A stretch of DNA of 64,000 nt from Maridesulfovibrio sp. (GCF_963666665.1 NZ_OY762999.1:4010001-4074000); one strand, 5' to 3'; positions 19,901 through 28,776 are shown, numbered from the stretch's first letter. Notes: generated by a model from the letters alone, not told the origin. A program made the numbers and translations.

Positions 19901-21059
19901 CGATCCAGATTAGTCCTTCCCTGTCCTCCAGTATTGCGCTGACTTCAAGACCGGCGAGAGTGTCTGTTTTCCACGGCTGGCGGCTCAGGATACCGAAAGC
20001 CTGCATTTTGGGTGTGAGTTTGCTCAGTCCGTCAGTATAGGTCCCGACCCAGATAACCCCGGAGTTGTCTTCAAGTATCTTGGTTACCTTGTTGCTGCTC
20101 AAGCTCTGATGGTCAAGCTGGTTATTTTTGAAGAAATCAAATTTCATTTCTTCCGGGGCCGCTGATGCGGTTGCCGGATCTCTTTTTCCCAACCCTTCAA
20201 GAGTTCCGATCCAGAGGTTGCCTGAAAGGTCTTGATATATATCGTTTATTTCAAGAGAGCGAAATAGCGTTTTGAATTCTCCTTGACGGGGATCAAGGAT
20301 AGATATTCCTTTTTTGGTGCCTACCCACAGCTCATTTTCCTTTTGTTGGTAAAAGCATAGTACAGTGTTGTCACTCAGACTGTTTTTATCTTTTGGTATT
20401 TTTTTGTAGATTTTGAATTTTTTCTGTTCATCATCGAAGCGGTTTAATCCGATGGCTGTACCTATCCATATGTGGCCATGAAGATCCTCATAGATGGACC
20501 TGACTTCATTATGGCTGAGGCTTCCGGGCTGTTCTGACTGCTGTAAACGGGTAAACGTTTCTGTGTTGCGGTTAAAGATGTTTACTCCCGAATGGGTTCC
20601 GATCCATAGGCGATTTTTTGAGTCCTCGAATATTGCGCTTACATTTGTACCGGAAAGGGAATTCTGGTTTTCAGCTATGGGCTGGTAATTCTTGAAGCTG
20701 TCAGTCAGGCGGTCGTAGCGGTTCAATCCGCCGCCTTTTGTTCCAATCCATAAAACCCCGGATTTATCTTCGTAGAGTGCCCGAATGTTGCCATCGGAAA
20801 GCATTCCGCTCTCTGTCCCGCTTTTATATATTTTGATATTTCTGCCGTCATAGCGGTTTAATCCGTCGTAGGTTCCAAACCACAGGAAACCTCGTGAATC
20901 CTGCAACATGCACAGAATGGACGATTGCGAAAGCCCTTCGCTTAATGAAAGGCGGTCAAATCTTAATTCTTCCTGAAAAGCGAATGACGGTATTATAGAA
21001 ATCAGGAAGAATATAAGTGTTCCGTTGAAAATGGTCGCAAATCTGTTGCTCAATGACAT
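16932..21059 (-). CDS. giant hybrid histidine kinase with periplasmic Reg_prop propellers
   Basis: 1375 residues. A signal peptide or anchor (about 1-28, 'TLIFFLISIIPSFAFQ') is followed by about 14 propeller repeats of the Reg_prop type, with recurrent LWIGT and GLNRYD motifs (about 35-690). A Y_Y_Y domain (about 715-790), one membrane helix ('VLVILAITALILIV'), a coiled coil, HisKA ('SHEIRTPLNSILGVADL'), HATPase, a degenerate receiver (about 1110-1230, Asp in 'LIYDLSL') and an intact receiver ('IILLDMEMPIMDG', Lys in 'LSKPI') follow. This is the plan of the hybrid two-component systems that sense glycans in Bacteroidetes, but without their C-terminal AraC DNA-binding domain. The ligand is unknown. 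Confidence 0.92.
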   Translation of the reverse strand: MSLSNRFATIFNGTLIFFLISIIPSFAFQEELRFDRLSLSEGLSQSSILCMLQDSRGFLWFGTYDGLNRYDGRNIKIYKSGTESGMLSDGNIRALYEDKSGVLWIGTKGGGLNRYDRLTDSFKNYQPIAENQNSLSGTNVSAIFEDSKNRLWIGTHSGVNIFNRNTETFTRLQQSEQPGSLSHNEVRSIYEDLHGHIWIGTAIGLNRFDDEQKKFKIYKKIPKDKNSLSDNTVLCFYQQKENELWVGTKKGISILDPRQGEFKTLFRSLEINDIYQDLSGNLWIGTLEGLGKRDPATASAAPEEMKFDFFKNNQLDHQSLSSNKVTKILEDNSGVIWVGTYTDGLSKLTPKMQAFGILSRQPWKTDTLAGLEVSAILEDREGLIWIGTYKNGLNTYDPQTGEIKSYSTKSASPWKLSGNRINCIFQDSSGLIWVGTRKSGVFVINKEEGVVKKYKWKKKNSNSLSQNNIWWIYEGSMGYIWIGTSKKGLNRLDRKTGEFTRYDHSDSDPTSLGHNRVRNIFEDSNDNLWVCTNAGLDLMDRKTGTFQHFQHDPGNPQSISNNRVTPVAEAADGSLWLGTDSGLNRFDPQSGLFTRYTDANGLANDGIQGLCIDDNGHIWVSTFKGISRLDPISGKVWNFGPSDGLQGIEFWINSYNKGQSGKIYFGGLKGMNMFDPRNIKINRTPPPLVITDLTIMGAPADLETNITESDKVTLSWKDAMFSFHFAALDYQNPKLNKYQYKLEGFNDEWIDSPDATATFTNFAQGNYVFRVRGSNSDGIWNDNGASLKLNIIPPFWKTLWFKGVLVILAITALILIVRQRTRTVEKQKEILAQEVENRTADLNQEIEEHKKTEKRLEQAILKTEEANEAKSAFLASMSHEIRTPLNSILGVADLLKNTNLSDEQGEYVNIFESSGEILLTIINDILDFSKIEANHVKLENIPVDLLQETESLMQLQATAASSRHVELVMRYKPDVPEIVLGDSTRIRQILLNILANAVKFTSSGEVSIVVSRSPESSSPDNITFTISDTGIGIAPEKLESIFEPFSQADSSTTRRYGGSGLGLSISRKLAELMGGTICASSTPGKGSTFMVTLPLPRAPQASTAAEPDLEYSEILVAVRNPETLASICETLNYFKGTATPCSTVESLKILLSSLLDSKYKLLIYDLSLKDAGELNLLRSLQEDGIKLPPVLMLQQGACFDKTYLEKGIEGRGQPLPTSRRLLLHNTMELLQLSCKEEQNSAFPKSHKLPPIKILLTEDNIPNRDLIRHFLKDTDTTLAMAADGAQGLKLATNDNFDIILLDMEMPIMDGPEFLVKFRNFEKENNLPATGVIALTAHVSAEYREKCISAGADEFLSKPIKRDTLLQTILNIHNKTR

Positions 21060-21111
21060 GCGAAAATCCTGTGCGGTTGCAAAAGTTTGAAAGCAGTAAG
21101 TTTATTGCCGT

Positions 21112-22311
21112 TTAAGTAGAAAGAATAGGCTTGATGCGTTCAAGGGCCCAGTTCACCTGCTCAGCGGTGATTACCAGCGGCGGTGCAAACCTGATGATAT
21201 TGTCATGGGTTTCCTTGCAAAGCAGTCCATTTTCTTTAAGCTTTTCGCAGTACTGCCTTGCTCCGCCGGCATCAAGCTTAAATTCTACGGCCAGCAGCAA
21301 TCCCCGGCCGCGAACTTCTCTTATTTTGCTGTTGTTGATGGATTTCAGTCCATCGATAAATATTTTACCCATTTTTTCAGCATTGCTGATCAGGTCTTCT
21401 TCCTGAAGTACTTTCAGGGCTTCCCTAGCTACGGCGCACGCAAGAGGGTTTCCGCCGAAAGTAGAGCCGTGTTCACCGGGTTTGAGTACCCCTAGGACCT
21501 CGGTATTGGAAAGTACTGCCGAGACCGGATAAAAGCCGCCGGAAAGGGCTTTGCCGATGAGGGTAATGTCAGCCTCGATTCCTTCATGTTCTTCAGCAAG
21601 AAGTTTGCCTGTTCGGCCGAGTCCGGTCTGGATTTCGTCGAGGATCAGGTTGATGTTATTTACGGTGCATATTTCCCGTACTTTTTTCAGGTAGCCTTCG
21701 GGTGGAATTATCACGCCGGCTTCGCCCTGAATTGGTTCAACAAGGAAACCCACTGTGTCCGGGGTTATCGCGTTTTCTAAGGCTTTATGATCACCGAAAG
21801 GAATAACTTTGAATCCCGGTGTGAAAGGGCCGAATCCCCGGCGGGAAACCGGGTCGGTGGAAAAACCTACAATGGAGATGGTGCGGCCGTGGAAGTTGTC
21901 AGCGCAGACAATTATTTCGGCACGGTCTTCGGGGACGCCTTTAACCATGTAACCCCATTTCCGCACAGCCTTGATGGCGGTTTCCACTGCTTCGGCACCG
22001 CTGTTCATGGGCAGCACCTTGTGGGAGTTGGTCAGGGTGCAGAGTTCTTTGTAGAAAGGTCCTAATTGGTCGTTTCGGAAAGCCCTTGAGGTCAGGGTTA
22101 ATTTATCAAGCTGGTTCTGCATGGCCCTTTTGATGCGCGGATGGCAATGACCCTGATTAACAGCGGAGTATGCGGAGAGGCAGTCCATATACTTGTTTCC
22201 GTCTACGTCCCAGACCCAGACTCCTTCACCTTTTTCTATTACAACATCGAGAGGTTTGTAGTTCTGAGCGCCAAATCTGTCTTCAAGTTCAATGTAGTCG
22301 GACTGTTTCAT
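21112..22311 (-). CDS. rocD: ornithine--oxo-acid aminotransferase
   Basis: 399 residues, a class III PLP aminotransferase of usual RocD length. Visible are the N-terminal 'FGAQNYKPLDVVIEKGEG', typical of ornithine aminotransferases, the PLP aspartate in 'NLILDEIQTGLGRTGK', the Schiff-base lysine in 'LIGKALSGGFYPVSA', and 'GSTFGGNPLA'. The enzyme converts ornithine plus 2-oxoglutarate to glutamate semialdehyde and glutamate in the cytosol, linking arginine/ornithine to proline and glutamate. ATG 22311 has 'ggaggga' upstream. No other arginine genes are adjacent. Acetylornithine aminotransferase is the main alternative, but the N-terminus fits RocD better. Confidence 0.9.
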   Translation of the reverse strand: MKQSDYIELEDRFGAQNYKPLDVVIEKGEGVWVWDVDGNKYMDCLSAYSAVNQGHCHPRIKRAMQNQLDKLTLTSRAFRNDQLGPFYKELCTLTNSHKVLPMNSGAEAVETAIKAVRKWGYMVKGVPEDRAEIIVCADNFHGRTISIVGFSTDPVSRRGFGPFTPGFKVIPFGDHKALENAITPDTVGFLVEPIQGEAGVIIPPEGYLKKVREICTVNNINLILDEIQTGLGRTGKLLAEEHEGIEADITLIGKALSGGFYPVSAVLSNTEVLGVLKPGEHGSTFGGNPLACAVAREALKVLQEEDLISNAEKMGKIFIDGLKSINNSKIREVRGRGLLLAVEFKLDAGGARQYCEKLKENGLLCKETHDNIIRFAPPLVITAEQVNWALERIKPILST

Positions 22312-22551
22312 TGTATTCCCTCCATTTTTGGCTTTATCTTTCTATATAAGACCCTACTGTTTTTGTCAGCATTCTTTTTTATTTATAATATATTTTAGGC
22401 TGTTTGGCAGAATTTAATTCGCAACCTTTGGCAGTTTAATAATAAAAAAATAGTTATTTTCTTCGTCGAATGAGTTATTTTATATTCGAAAAAGTATTAT
22501 GCTGGGGTTATTAATGGCTGGAGTTTTACCTAGACCGGTCTGGAGGCAAAA

Positions 22552-23703
22552 ATGTATAAAATTCTTTTTGTTGATGATGATGTAGCTATCCATTTGCTAT
22601 TTTCAAGAATATCGACTGAAAGACTTCATATTTCCTGCTGTTCTTCCGGAGTTGATGCTCTGGAGGCCTTAAAAAAAGATGGCCCCTTCCATGTAATTGT
22701 TTCTGATTATCAGATGCCTGAAATGGATGGAGTGGAATTCTTGACCAAAGCGAAAGATACTTCCTCTTCGTCTGTGCGGATCCTTCTCAGCGGCAACGCT
22801 GATCTTGCGATGGCAATCGACGCGGTAAACGAGTGCGGGGTTTTCAGGATTCTTACAAAACCCTGTTCGCTTAAGGTATTGAAGAAGTCCTTGCGGGACG
22901 CTTTGGAGTTTCACCGCTTATCCAATGTTGAGACCCATATGACCAGTAAAATGACCCGCGGGGTCATTCGAATGGTCAGTGATATTGCTGCAATGCATAA
23001 TCCTGGTCTGAACAGCAGGACTGCGCGTATCTTGCCGTTGGTGAAGGCTTTGAGCAGGAAAATGGGTGACCCTGATCCATGGAGCACTGAAGTTGCAGCT
23101 GTGTTGTCTTCTATCGGATTTATTTTTCTGCCTGATCGGCTACTGGAGATGATTGAGACGGGAGACGTTTTCGGGAGTATCGATTACAGTATCTACACCC
23201 AGCATACGGAGTATTCGGCTAAGATATTATCCAAGCTTCCTTATTTTGAGGATGTTTGTACAAAACTATCTTTGCAGGAAGCACACTATATGGATAATGG
23301 CGGTGATGGAGGATTTTCCAGTGATGAAATTCCGATCGGGGCAAGAATATTAAAGGTAGTTTCAGATTTTGACAGACTGAAGTCCGGAGGGCGGGGTGCG
23401 GGAGAAGCACTGGCCATGATGAATCTACGGGGGAAAAGATACGACCCCAAAGTAATCAAAGAGCTTGGGAATCTTTTGGGAGCCGAAGCGAGATATCATG
23501 TCCGTGAGGTTTACCCATTGGGACTGGCCGAAGGAATGGAATTAGCTGAAGATGTTTATGGGGTGGTGAAGGGTAAGAAAGTAAAGTTCTTATCAAAAAA
23601 ACAGGTACTTGATTCTAAAATAATAGACTACATCCATAGGAACGCTGAAAATATAATAGATATAACAAAGAAGATTTCCATAAGGGAAAGGAATTTCATC
23701 TGA
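22552..23703 (+). CDS. response regulator with degenerate HD-GYP-like output
   Basis: 383 residues. The N-terminal receiver is intact (DDD in 'LFVDDDVAI', Asp in 'IVSDYQMPEMDG', Lys in 'ILTKPC'). The C-terminal half aligns by eye with RpfG-type HD-GYP regulators but has lost the catalytic residues: 'VLSSIGFIFLP' stands where LHDIGKIxIP is expected, and 'EAHYMDNGGDGGFSSDEIP' replaces the HHExxDGxGYPxGLxxxEIP signature. It is therefore probably not a phosphodiesterase and more likely binds a partner. An intact HD-GYP gene starts 22 bp downstream, presumably on the same transcript. Confidence 0.85.
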   Translation: MYKILFVDDDVAIHLLFSRISTERLHISCCSSGVDALEALKKDGPFHVIVSDYQMPEMDGVEFLTKAKDTSSSSVRILLSGNADLAMAIDAVNECGVFRILTKPCSLKVLKKSLRDALEFHRLSNVETHMTSKMTRGVIRMVSDIAAMHNPGLNSRTARILPLVKALSRKMGDPDPWSTEVAAVLSSIGFIFLPDRLLEMIETGDVFGSIDYSIYTQHTEYSAKILSKLPYFEDVCTKLSLQEAHYMDNGGDGGFSSDEIPIGARILKVVSDFDRLKSGGRGAGEALAMMNLRGKRYDPKVIKELGNLLGAEARYHVREVYPLGLAEGMELAEDVYGVVKGKKVKFLSKKQVLDSKIIDYIHRNAENIIDITKKISIRERNFI

Positions 23704-23725
23704 TTCTCATCAAGTGGTGGCTTAT

Positions 23726-25021
23726 ATGACAAGGCTTAAAAATGGTGAACATATGGTCGATGTGGATCGGTTGAGGCCCGGAGTTCATATCAAACTCGTG
23801 GGTGTGCCGTGGTATCGACATCCATTTTTGACCAGCAGTTTCCGGATAAAGGATTTCGAGATGATTGAGACCCTGCACTCATTAGGGATTGAGAAAGTTA
23901 TTTGTATTCCGGATAAAAGTTTAGTTACACCTTTGAAGGCTACGAAAAAAAAGTCTGCACTACGTCCGGCCAGTTCTCAGCTGGCTTCGGCTCCAGACGC
24001 TTTGTTCAAAGAAAAAAAAGCCCGTATGGAAAAGCTGAAGGAGAAGAAAGAGTCCGTCGTTCGTGCGGAGCATAAGTATTCATTATCTGTACGGCAGGTT
24101 GAAGACCTCATGTCTTCTATTACTAGAGGGAACATGCAGTTTTATGAGGAAGCAAACACTTTTTCCAAGACTTTGAGCCGTTATTTCTTAAGTGATTCTG
24201 AGGCTCTCATGCATGTCTTGAATCTGCAGACAGATAAGAGCGATACGATGTACTACCATTCTATGAATGTCACAGTGTTATCACTGATTTTGGGCAGAAC
24301 TATAGAGTTGGACGAAGATGAGATGCGCACACTTGCGATTGGGGGGCTCTTTCACGATATAGGTAAGGCCAAGATTGAAAAGAAGATTTTACATAAAAAA
24401 GGACAGCTTACAAAATTTGAAGCGGAAGTACTGCGCAAACATCCTTTTTACGGTGTTGATATTCTTTCCGGCTGTGAGGACTATCCTCCTGAGGCAATGG
24501 AAATCGTGTATGCCCACCATGAACGTTGCTGCGGAGGGGGATATCCCAGAGGGGTGGAAAGAGGCGAAATCGGAAAGTTGGCCAAAATTCTGGCTATTGC
24601 CGATTTTTACGATTGCCTCATAAATAAGCATGATCCGGCTTCTTCACTGACTCCTTATCAGGCTTTGTCATATATGTTTTCCAAGAGAGCCACTTATTTC
24701 GAACCGGATTACTTGTCTGCGTTTATACAATGTATGGGCATTTATCCTCCCGGAACAGTTGTAGTTCTCAATGATGAGATGGTCGGGATGGTGATTTCCG
24801 TAAATCTATCAAAGCCTTTATTGCCCAGTATTGTCATATATGATCCTGAAATACCGAAGAAAGAAGCTCTTATTCTCGACTTGGAAGAGGAGCCCGAATA
24901 CTCAATTACCAATTCGATTAATCCAGTCAAGCTTGCGCCTGAAGTCTTCGATTACTTATCGCCTCGAAGCAGGATGATTTATTTTGTGGACCCCGAATTC
25001 TCCCCGCGGAAGAAGAAATAA
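23726..25021 (+). CDS. HD-GYP phosphodiesterase with N-terminal DUF3391
   Basis: 431 residues from ATG 23726; GTG 23714 would add four residues and ATG 23753 is also possible, and none has a strong ribosome site. Residues about 10-130 form a DUF3391 module ('VDRLRPGVHIKLVG') followed by a Lys-rich coiled coil. The HD-GYP domain has HD in 'GGLFHDIGKAKIEKK' and the signature 'AHHERCCGGGYPRG', then 'LAIADFYDCLI'. All metal ligands are present, so c-di-GMP hydrolysis is expected. It is paired with the catalytically dead HD-GYP-like regulator just upstream. Confidence 0.9.
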   Translation: MTRLKNGEHMVDVDRLRPGVHIKLVGVPWYRHPFLTSSFRIKDFEMIETLHSLGIEKVICIPDKSLVTPLKATKKKSALRPASSQLASAPDALFKEKKARMEKLKEKKESVVRAEHKYSLSVRQVEDLMSSITRGNMQFYEEANTFSKTLSRYFLSDSEALMHVLNLQTDKSDTMYYHSMNVTVLSLILGRTIELDEDEMRTLAIGGLFHDIGKAKIEKKILHKKGQLTKFEAEVLRKHPFYGVDILSGCEDYPPEAMEIVYAHHERCCGGGYPRGVERGEIGKLAKILAIADFYDCLINKHDPASSLTPYQALSYMFSKRATYFEPDYLSAFIQCMGIYPPGTVVVLNDEMVGMVISVNLSKPLLPSIVIYDPEIPKKEALILDLEEEPEYSITNSINPVKLAPEVFDYLSPRSRMIYFVDPEFSPRKKK

Positions 25022-25057
25022 AAAATCCCTCTGCAGTAGCAAAGGGATATTTTTTAT
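25022..25057. terminator. terminator between HD-GYP gene and LOG gene
   Basis: Short stem 'atccct' / 'agggat' around a loop of about 13 nt, with A-rich left flank and T-rich right flank. It lies between the convergent stops at 25021 and 25054. Confidence 0.6.
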
Positions 25058-25653
25058 TGTCTTTTGCCTTGGGTGACGTTCACTTTTTCCACCCACTTTG
25101 ATCCGCTGGGCGGTTCATATGTGGCGAAGGAATCAATCAGCATATCCGGTGTTTCGGCGGTTAGCAGCTTTTCCCGGTGCATGTCTTTTAAAAAGCCTTC
25201 CTCAACCACTCCGTCCAGAAAACTGAGCAGTTTGTCGTAGTAGCCGTCTACATTGAGCAGGCCGCACGGTTTGGAATGGAAGCCGAGTTGAGCCCATGTG
25301 AATATCTCGAATATTTCGTCCATGGTCCCGATTCCTCCGGGCATGGCAATAAAACCGTCGGAAAGATCGGCCATGAGGGCTTTGCGTTCGTGCATGGAGT
25401 CGGCAACATGCAGCTCTGTAAGGTTGGTGTGGGCAATTTCAATTTTATAGAGGCTTTCCGGGATTACCCCGATAACTTTGCCACCTGCTTCCAGTGCGCT
25501 TTCAGCAAGAATGCCCATCAGTCCGGTGCGAGAGCCTCCGTAGACAGTGGTAAGGCCTCGTTGGGCCAGTTCCCGGCCCATGTTGCGGGCCGCTTGTGCG
25601 TATTTAGGATCGTTGCCGGGATTGGCACCGAGGAAGATGCAGATGCTTTTCAC
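25054..25653 (-). CDS. LOG-family protein (TIGR00730 type nucleotide phosphoribohydrolase)
   Basis: 199 residues with a Rossmann-like fold and the family signature 'AMPGGIGTMDEIFE' (PGGxGTxxE), plus 'VYGGSRTGLMGILAESAL' for nucleotide binding. LOG proteins release ribose 5-phosphate from nucleoside 5'-monophosphates (cytokinin activation in plants, AMP/IMP-type substrates in bacteria). The start is GTG at 25653, only one base after the stop of the upstream membrane protein gene, so it is the third gene of a three-gene operon beginning with a SpoIIE phosphatase. Confidence 0.9.
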   Translation of the reverse strand: MKSICIFLGANPGNDPKYAQAARNMGRELAQRGLTTVYGGSRTGLMGILAESALEAGGKVIGVIPESLYKIEIAHTNLTELHVADSMHERKALMADLSDGFIAMPGGIGTMDEIFEIFTWAQLGFHSKPCGLLNVDGYYDKLLSFLDGVVEEGFLKDMHREKLLTAETPDMLIDSFATYEPPSGSKWVEKVNVTQGKRQ

Positions 25654-25654
25654 T

Positions 25655-26509
25655 TCAGGATTCCTTTTTTTTAATATAAAATGTGTTATAAGCGAGGGTT
25701 AATAGGACCGCGAATCCGGCCGAGGCAACTCCGAGGGCTGCATTGTAGAAGGGCGGGGCGGCAAGTGCAAGTCTGATCAGCAGGGTTACCAGCGCAAAAC
25801 CTGAATTCCTGAAAACAGCATGAAATGCCGGCAGGAAACGCTGGGAAATGAGCACCAGCAGGATATCACTGAAGATCAGGATGGTGTAGAAGGTGCTGAA
25901 GAAGTCAAAGTGATGCAGTCCCTTGGCTGTGCAGTAAAACACATAAAATCCCAGTCCCATGAAAAGGCCGAGCAGTAAAAGAGCGACCAGTTTTTTGCTG
26001 GCAACGTAGCTGAATTTGGATGCTGGTTTTAAACTCGGACCTGACTTCTGGACTTTGTAATATATGCCCAGCAGGACAAAGACCACAAAGGCACCTGCTC
26101 CGTCAGAAAGAATCTGGTAAATTGGAGTCATATTACCGGTGAAAGTTATCGGTTCTGGAAAATTTACCAGTTCCTTGAAGGAGTTGCGCATTAGGATCAG
26201 GCAGAGGATTTCCAACTGCTTGCCCACGGATTTGGAAAAAGAGCAGGGCAGCACAAATATAAAACTGATCACCTCCAGCACCAGAACAAGGGTAAAGGCG
26301 ATGCCTACCGCTGCATAGTGGCTGGTCGGGGTTTTGGAAGCTATTGCTGCGGGCAACAGGCCCTGCCTGCCAAGTTCAATGCCCAGCAGGGCAGCCAGAA
26401 AACAGCCGATCAGGATTCCGGCAACCGCTTTTTCGGTTCGTTCATTCTGCCAGAATGCATGCAGGGGATCGAATGCGTATGTTGCGAGTTCGTATATTGA
26501 GTATTTCAT
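25655..26509 (-). CDS. polytopic membrane protein of unknown function
   Basis: 284 residues with about seven membrane helices (for example 'VGIAFTLVLVLEVISFIFV' and 'LVALLLLGLFMGLGFYVFY'). Short loops and few charged residues leave no visible ligand motif. I do not recognise the family. It overlaps the end of the SpoIIE-type phosphatase gene by four bases (ATGA) and is followed after one base by the LOG gene, so translation of all three is coupled. The coupling suggests it works with the phosphatase, perhaps as a membrane partner, which is an inference. Confidence 0.7.
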   Translation of the reverse strand: MKYSIYELATYAFDPLHAFWQNERTEKAVAGILIGCFLAALLGIELGRQGLLPAAIASKTPTSHYAAVGIAFTLVLVLEVISFIFVLPCSFSKSVGKQLEILCLILMRNSFKELVNFPEPITFTGNMTPIYQILSDGAGAFVVFVLLGIYYKVQKSGPSLKPASKFSYVASKKLVALLLLGLFMGLGFYVFYCTAKGLHHFDFFSTFYTILIFSDILLVLISQRFLPAFHAVFRNSGFALVTLLIRLALAAPPFYNAALGVASAGFAVLLTLAYNTFYIKKKES

Positions 26510-28704
26510 AAAAATTTAACCACTATAATTGTGCAATCATCTTCAAGCGGGAGGCCTTTGCGGTGACTCTCGACTTCAATAAGTATGATATCGGCTATTT
26601 CCTGTGATGATTTATGGCAATTGTCCCGGATGACCTGTTGCATCCTGTCCTTGCCGAACTGATTGCCTGCAGGACTGTGTGCTTCCCATATGCCGTCTGT
26701 GTAAAGAACAAGAATCTGTCCTTGATTCATCTGGGTCAGGTATTCACGGTACGGGTAGCTTTCATCCACTCCAAGGGCCAATCCTTCTCCCAGAAGCTGG
26801 TCAAAGGTGTCGGTGTCGGGAGAATATACCAGTCCGGGGTCATGTCCGGCCCTGATCCAGTTTACTGTCCTTTTTTCTGCATTGCAGATAGCCATGAACA
26901 TGGTCATGAAATGGCCTGTCTGGGCACAATCCTTGGTTATGAGCCGGTTAACTTCAGTGGCCGCCTCCACAAGTGTTTTTCCGCGTCCTGAAAGGGCCCG
27001 CATGTATGCACGGGCACTGGTCATAAGCAGGGCCGCGCTGACGCCGTGTCCGGAGACATCTCCGATAACGGTGGCAAATGTCTTCGGTCCGCAGGTGGCA
27101 CAGCCGACAAAATCGTAGTAATCACCCCCCGTCTGTTCGGAGAAGGTGCAGCGTGCTCCGATATCAACATTTTCGATGTCCGGCGGAGCCTTCGGGAAAA
27201 GGGATTGCTGGGCCTCATCGGCTAGGCTGAGGGCCTGTCTGATTTTGGAATGTTCACGTAGCTGCGGGACCATGTCGTTAAAATTCTGTGCAAGGTCCCC
27301 CAGTTCATCTTTGGAGTGGAAATCCGCCCGGGCATCCCAGTCGCCTTCTCCTACCTTAATCATTGCTTCAGAAAGCTTTCGAATGGGGTTGGATAGTCCT
27401 TGGGAAACAAAATATGCCACGATAGCGATGGATATGATAACCGATAATGCAATCAGTGAGGTGCCTTCCAGTTGATTGGCTATGCTTTCGTGGACGTATT
27501 GCTCTGCTTCGTCCGCTTCAGCTGTGAATTCATGAACCGGGGTAATGATCAGAATGGATAGAGCCGTATTAACGGGACTGTACGTCCATAAGGATGGAAC
27601 CCCATTGTCGTTCATGTGCAGAACCCCTGAATTTTTATCTGTAACATCCTTGATCAGGGTTTTGAATTCAGGATTGTCTTCGGTAAGCCATTCCCGCTCA
27701 GGTGGGGCCTGCCAGAAACGGCTATGCATTGGGAGGAATTCTTTTTCAACTTGATCATCACCTATTTTACCAAGCACCAGCAATGAGTCTTGGTGGGTCT
27801 CATCGCGATGGAGGCTAGTAACGAGCATCACTTTTGCTTTTTGTGTGTCGGCTGAGACAAGGGCTTTGTTTAGGCTTTCGCCGATAGGAATTACCAGTGA
27901 AGCGACTCCGATAAACTGACCGTCCTTTCCGTAAAGCGGAGCTGTTAATCTGTCGCAGAGTGTCTTTGTTGCAGCATCCGTGGATGGGATGGTCCAGCTT
28001 ACTTCTCCTTTCTCTTTGACCTCTTTGTACCAAGGGTGAGTTCTGGGATCGTATTTGCCTGGGAAAGAGTTGTGTCCCGGGTATGTAGCGACAAGTCCGT
28101 TTTCAAGAATAATTTCCTGCCAGAGAATCAGTCTCTCCAAGGATGATGCGCATGATTTAAAATCGTCCAGCAGCGGGGCAATCCTGTTGATGGACGATTT
28201 GGCTTCTTGAGGGCTCAACTCTCCGGACAGCCAGAATGAAATGTGGTTGAGTGTTATGGGCAGGTCAATCAGGTCTCCGCGCTGGACGGCAGCCATCATG
28301 TTGTGGTCACCCTTGCGGTTCATTCCCTTGCCCATCAGCGCCTTTTTTTTGTAGGCCGGGTCATTGATAAGTTCCGGTTTATTGAAACTTTCATGTAGGG
28401 TGGTTATATATGGGGCTTTTATCTGTGGTGGAATGTCATTGTCATTTAGCCGCAACTCCGCTTCCCCCTGAATGCTTTTCAGGGTGGATTGATAGAGTCT
28501 TCCCTCCAGATCAATCATGACCGCAGCGCCCTTGGCCTGATCGGCAAGGTTATGGGTGGCCCGCTCAAGAAGGGTCACGCGGGTCTGGGTCTGCAGATCT
28601 GCCCCCAGCTCCTTTAGTGAATTCAGTCCGTGGGTTTTGAGCACGAACAAAGGAGTAAGGGAAAAAGTCAGCAGTATGATGAGCATTTTCCAGCGGATTT
28701 TCAT
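26506..28704 (-). CDS. SpoIIE-type PP2C phosphatase with extracytoplasmic sensor and HAMP
   Basis: 732 residues: membrane helix near the N-terminus ('MLIILLTFSLTPLFVL'), a large periplasmic Cache-like sensor (about 40-410, with 'YDPRTHPWYKEVKEKGEV' typical of dCache), a second helix ('LIALSVIISIAIVAYFV'), HAMP (about 440-490) and a PP2C-like phosphatase domain (about 510-732) with 'VIGDVSGHGVSAALL' and late 'DDCTIIVV'. Proteins of this plan dephosphorylate anti-anti-sigma (STAS) proteins on sensing an external signal. No STAS/anti-sigma partner is beside it; the only STAS in the window is inside the SulP transporter. Confidence 0.92.
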   Translation of the reverse strand: MKIRWKMLIILLTFSLTPLFVLKTHGLNSLKELGADLQTQTRVTLLERATHNLADQAKGAAVMIDLEGRLYQSTLKSIQGEAELRLNDNDIPPQIKAPYITTLHESFNKPELINDPAYKKKALMGKGMNRKGDHNMMAAVQRGDLIDLPITLNHISFWLSGELSPQEAKSSINRIAPLLDDFKSCASSLERLILWQEIILENGLVATYPGHNSFPGKYDPRTHPWYKEVKEKGEVSWTIPSTDAATKTLCDRLTAPLYGKDGQFIGVASLVIPIGESLNKALVSADTQKAKVMLVTSLHRDETHQDSLLVLGKIGDDQVEKEFLPMHSRFWQAPPEREWLTEDNPEFKTLIKDVTDKNSGVLHMNDNGVPSLWTYSPVNTALSILIITPVHEFTAEADEAEQYVHESIANQLEGTSLIALSVIISIAIVAYFVSQGLSNPIRKLSEAMIKVGEGDWDARADFHSKDELGDLAQNFNDMVPQLREHSKIRQALSLADEAQQSLFPKAPPDIENVDIGARCTFSEQTGGDYYDFVGCATCGPKTFATVIGDVSGHGVSAALLMTSARAYMRALSGRGKTLVEAATEVNRLITKDCAQTGHFMTMFMAICNAEKRTVNWIRAGHDPGLVYSPDTDTFDQLLGEGLALGVDESYPYREYLTQMNQGQILVLYTDGIWEAHSPAGNQFGKDRMQQVIRDNCHKSSQEIADIILIEVESHRKGLPLEDDCTIIVVKFL

Positions 28705-28776
28705 AATAGTATTAGAACCTATCTATATTCAATATTCAATGATGAAAACGTTTAAAACATCCGCTTGTTTTGAATT

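Noticed and set aside
22390..22440. Possible sigma-54 promoter ('ttggcag...ttcgc') before the degenerate HD-GYP regulator
   Set aside because: The spacing between GG and GC elements is 13 rather than 10 bases.
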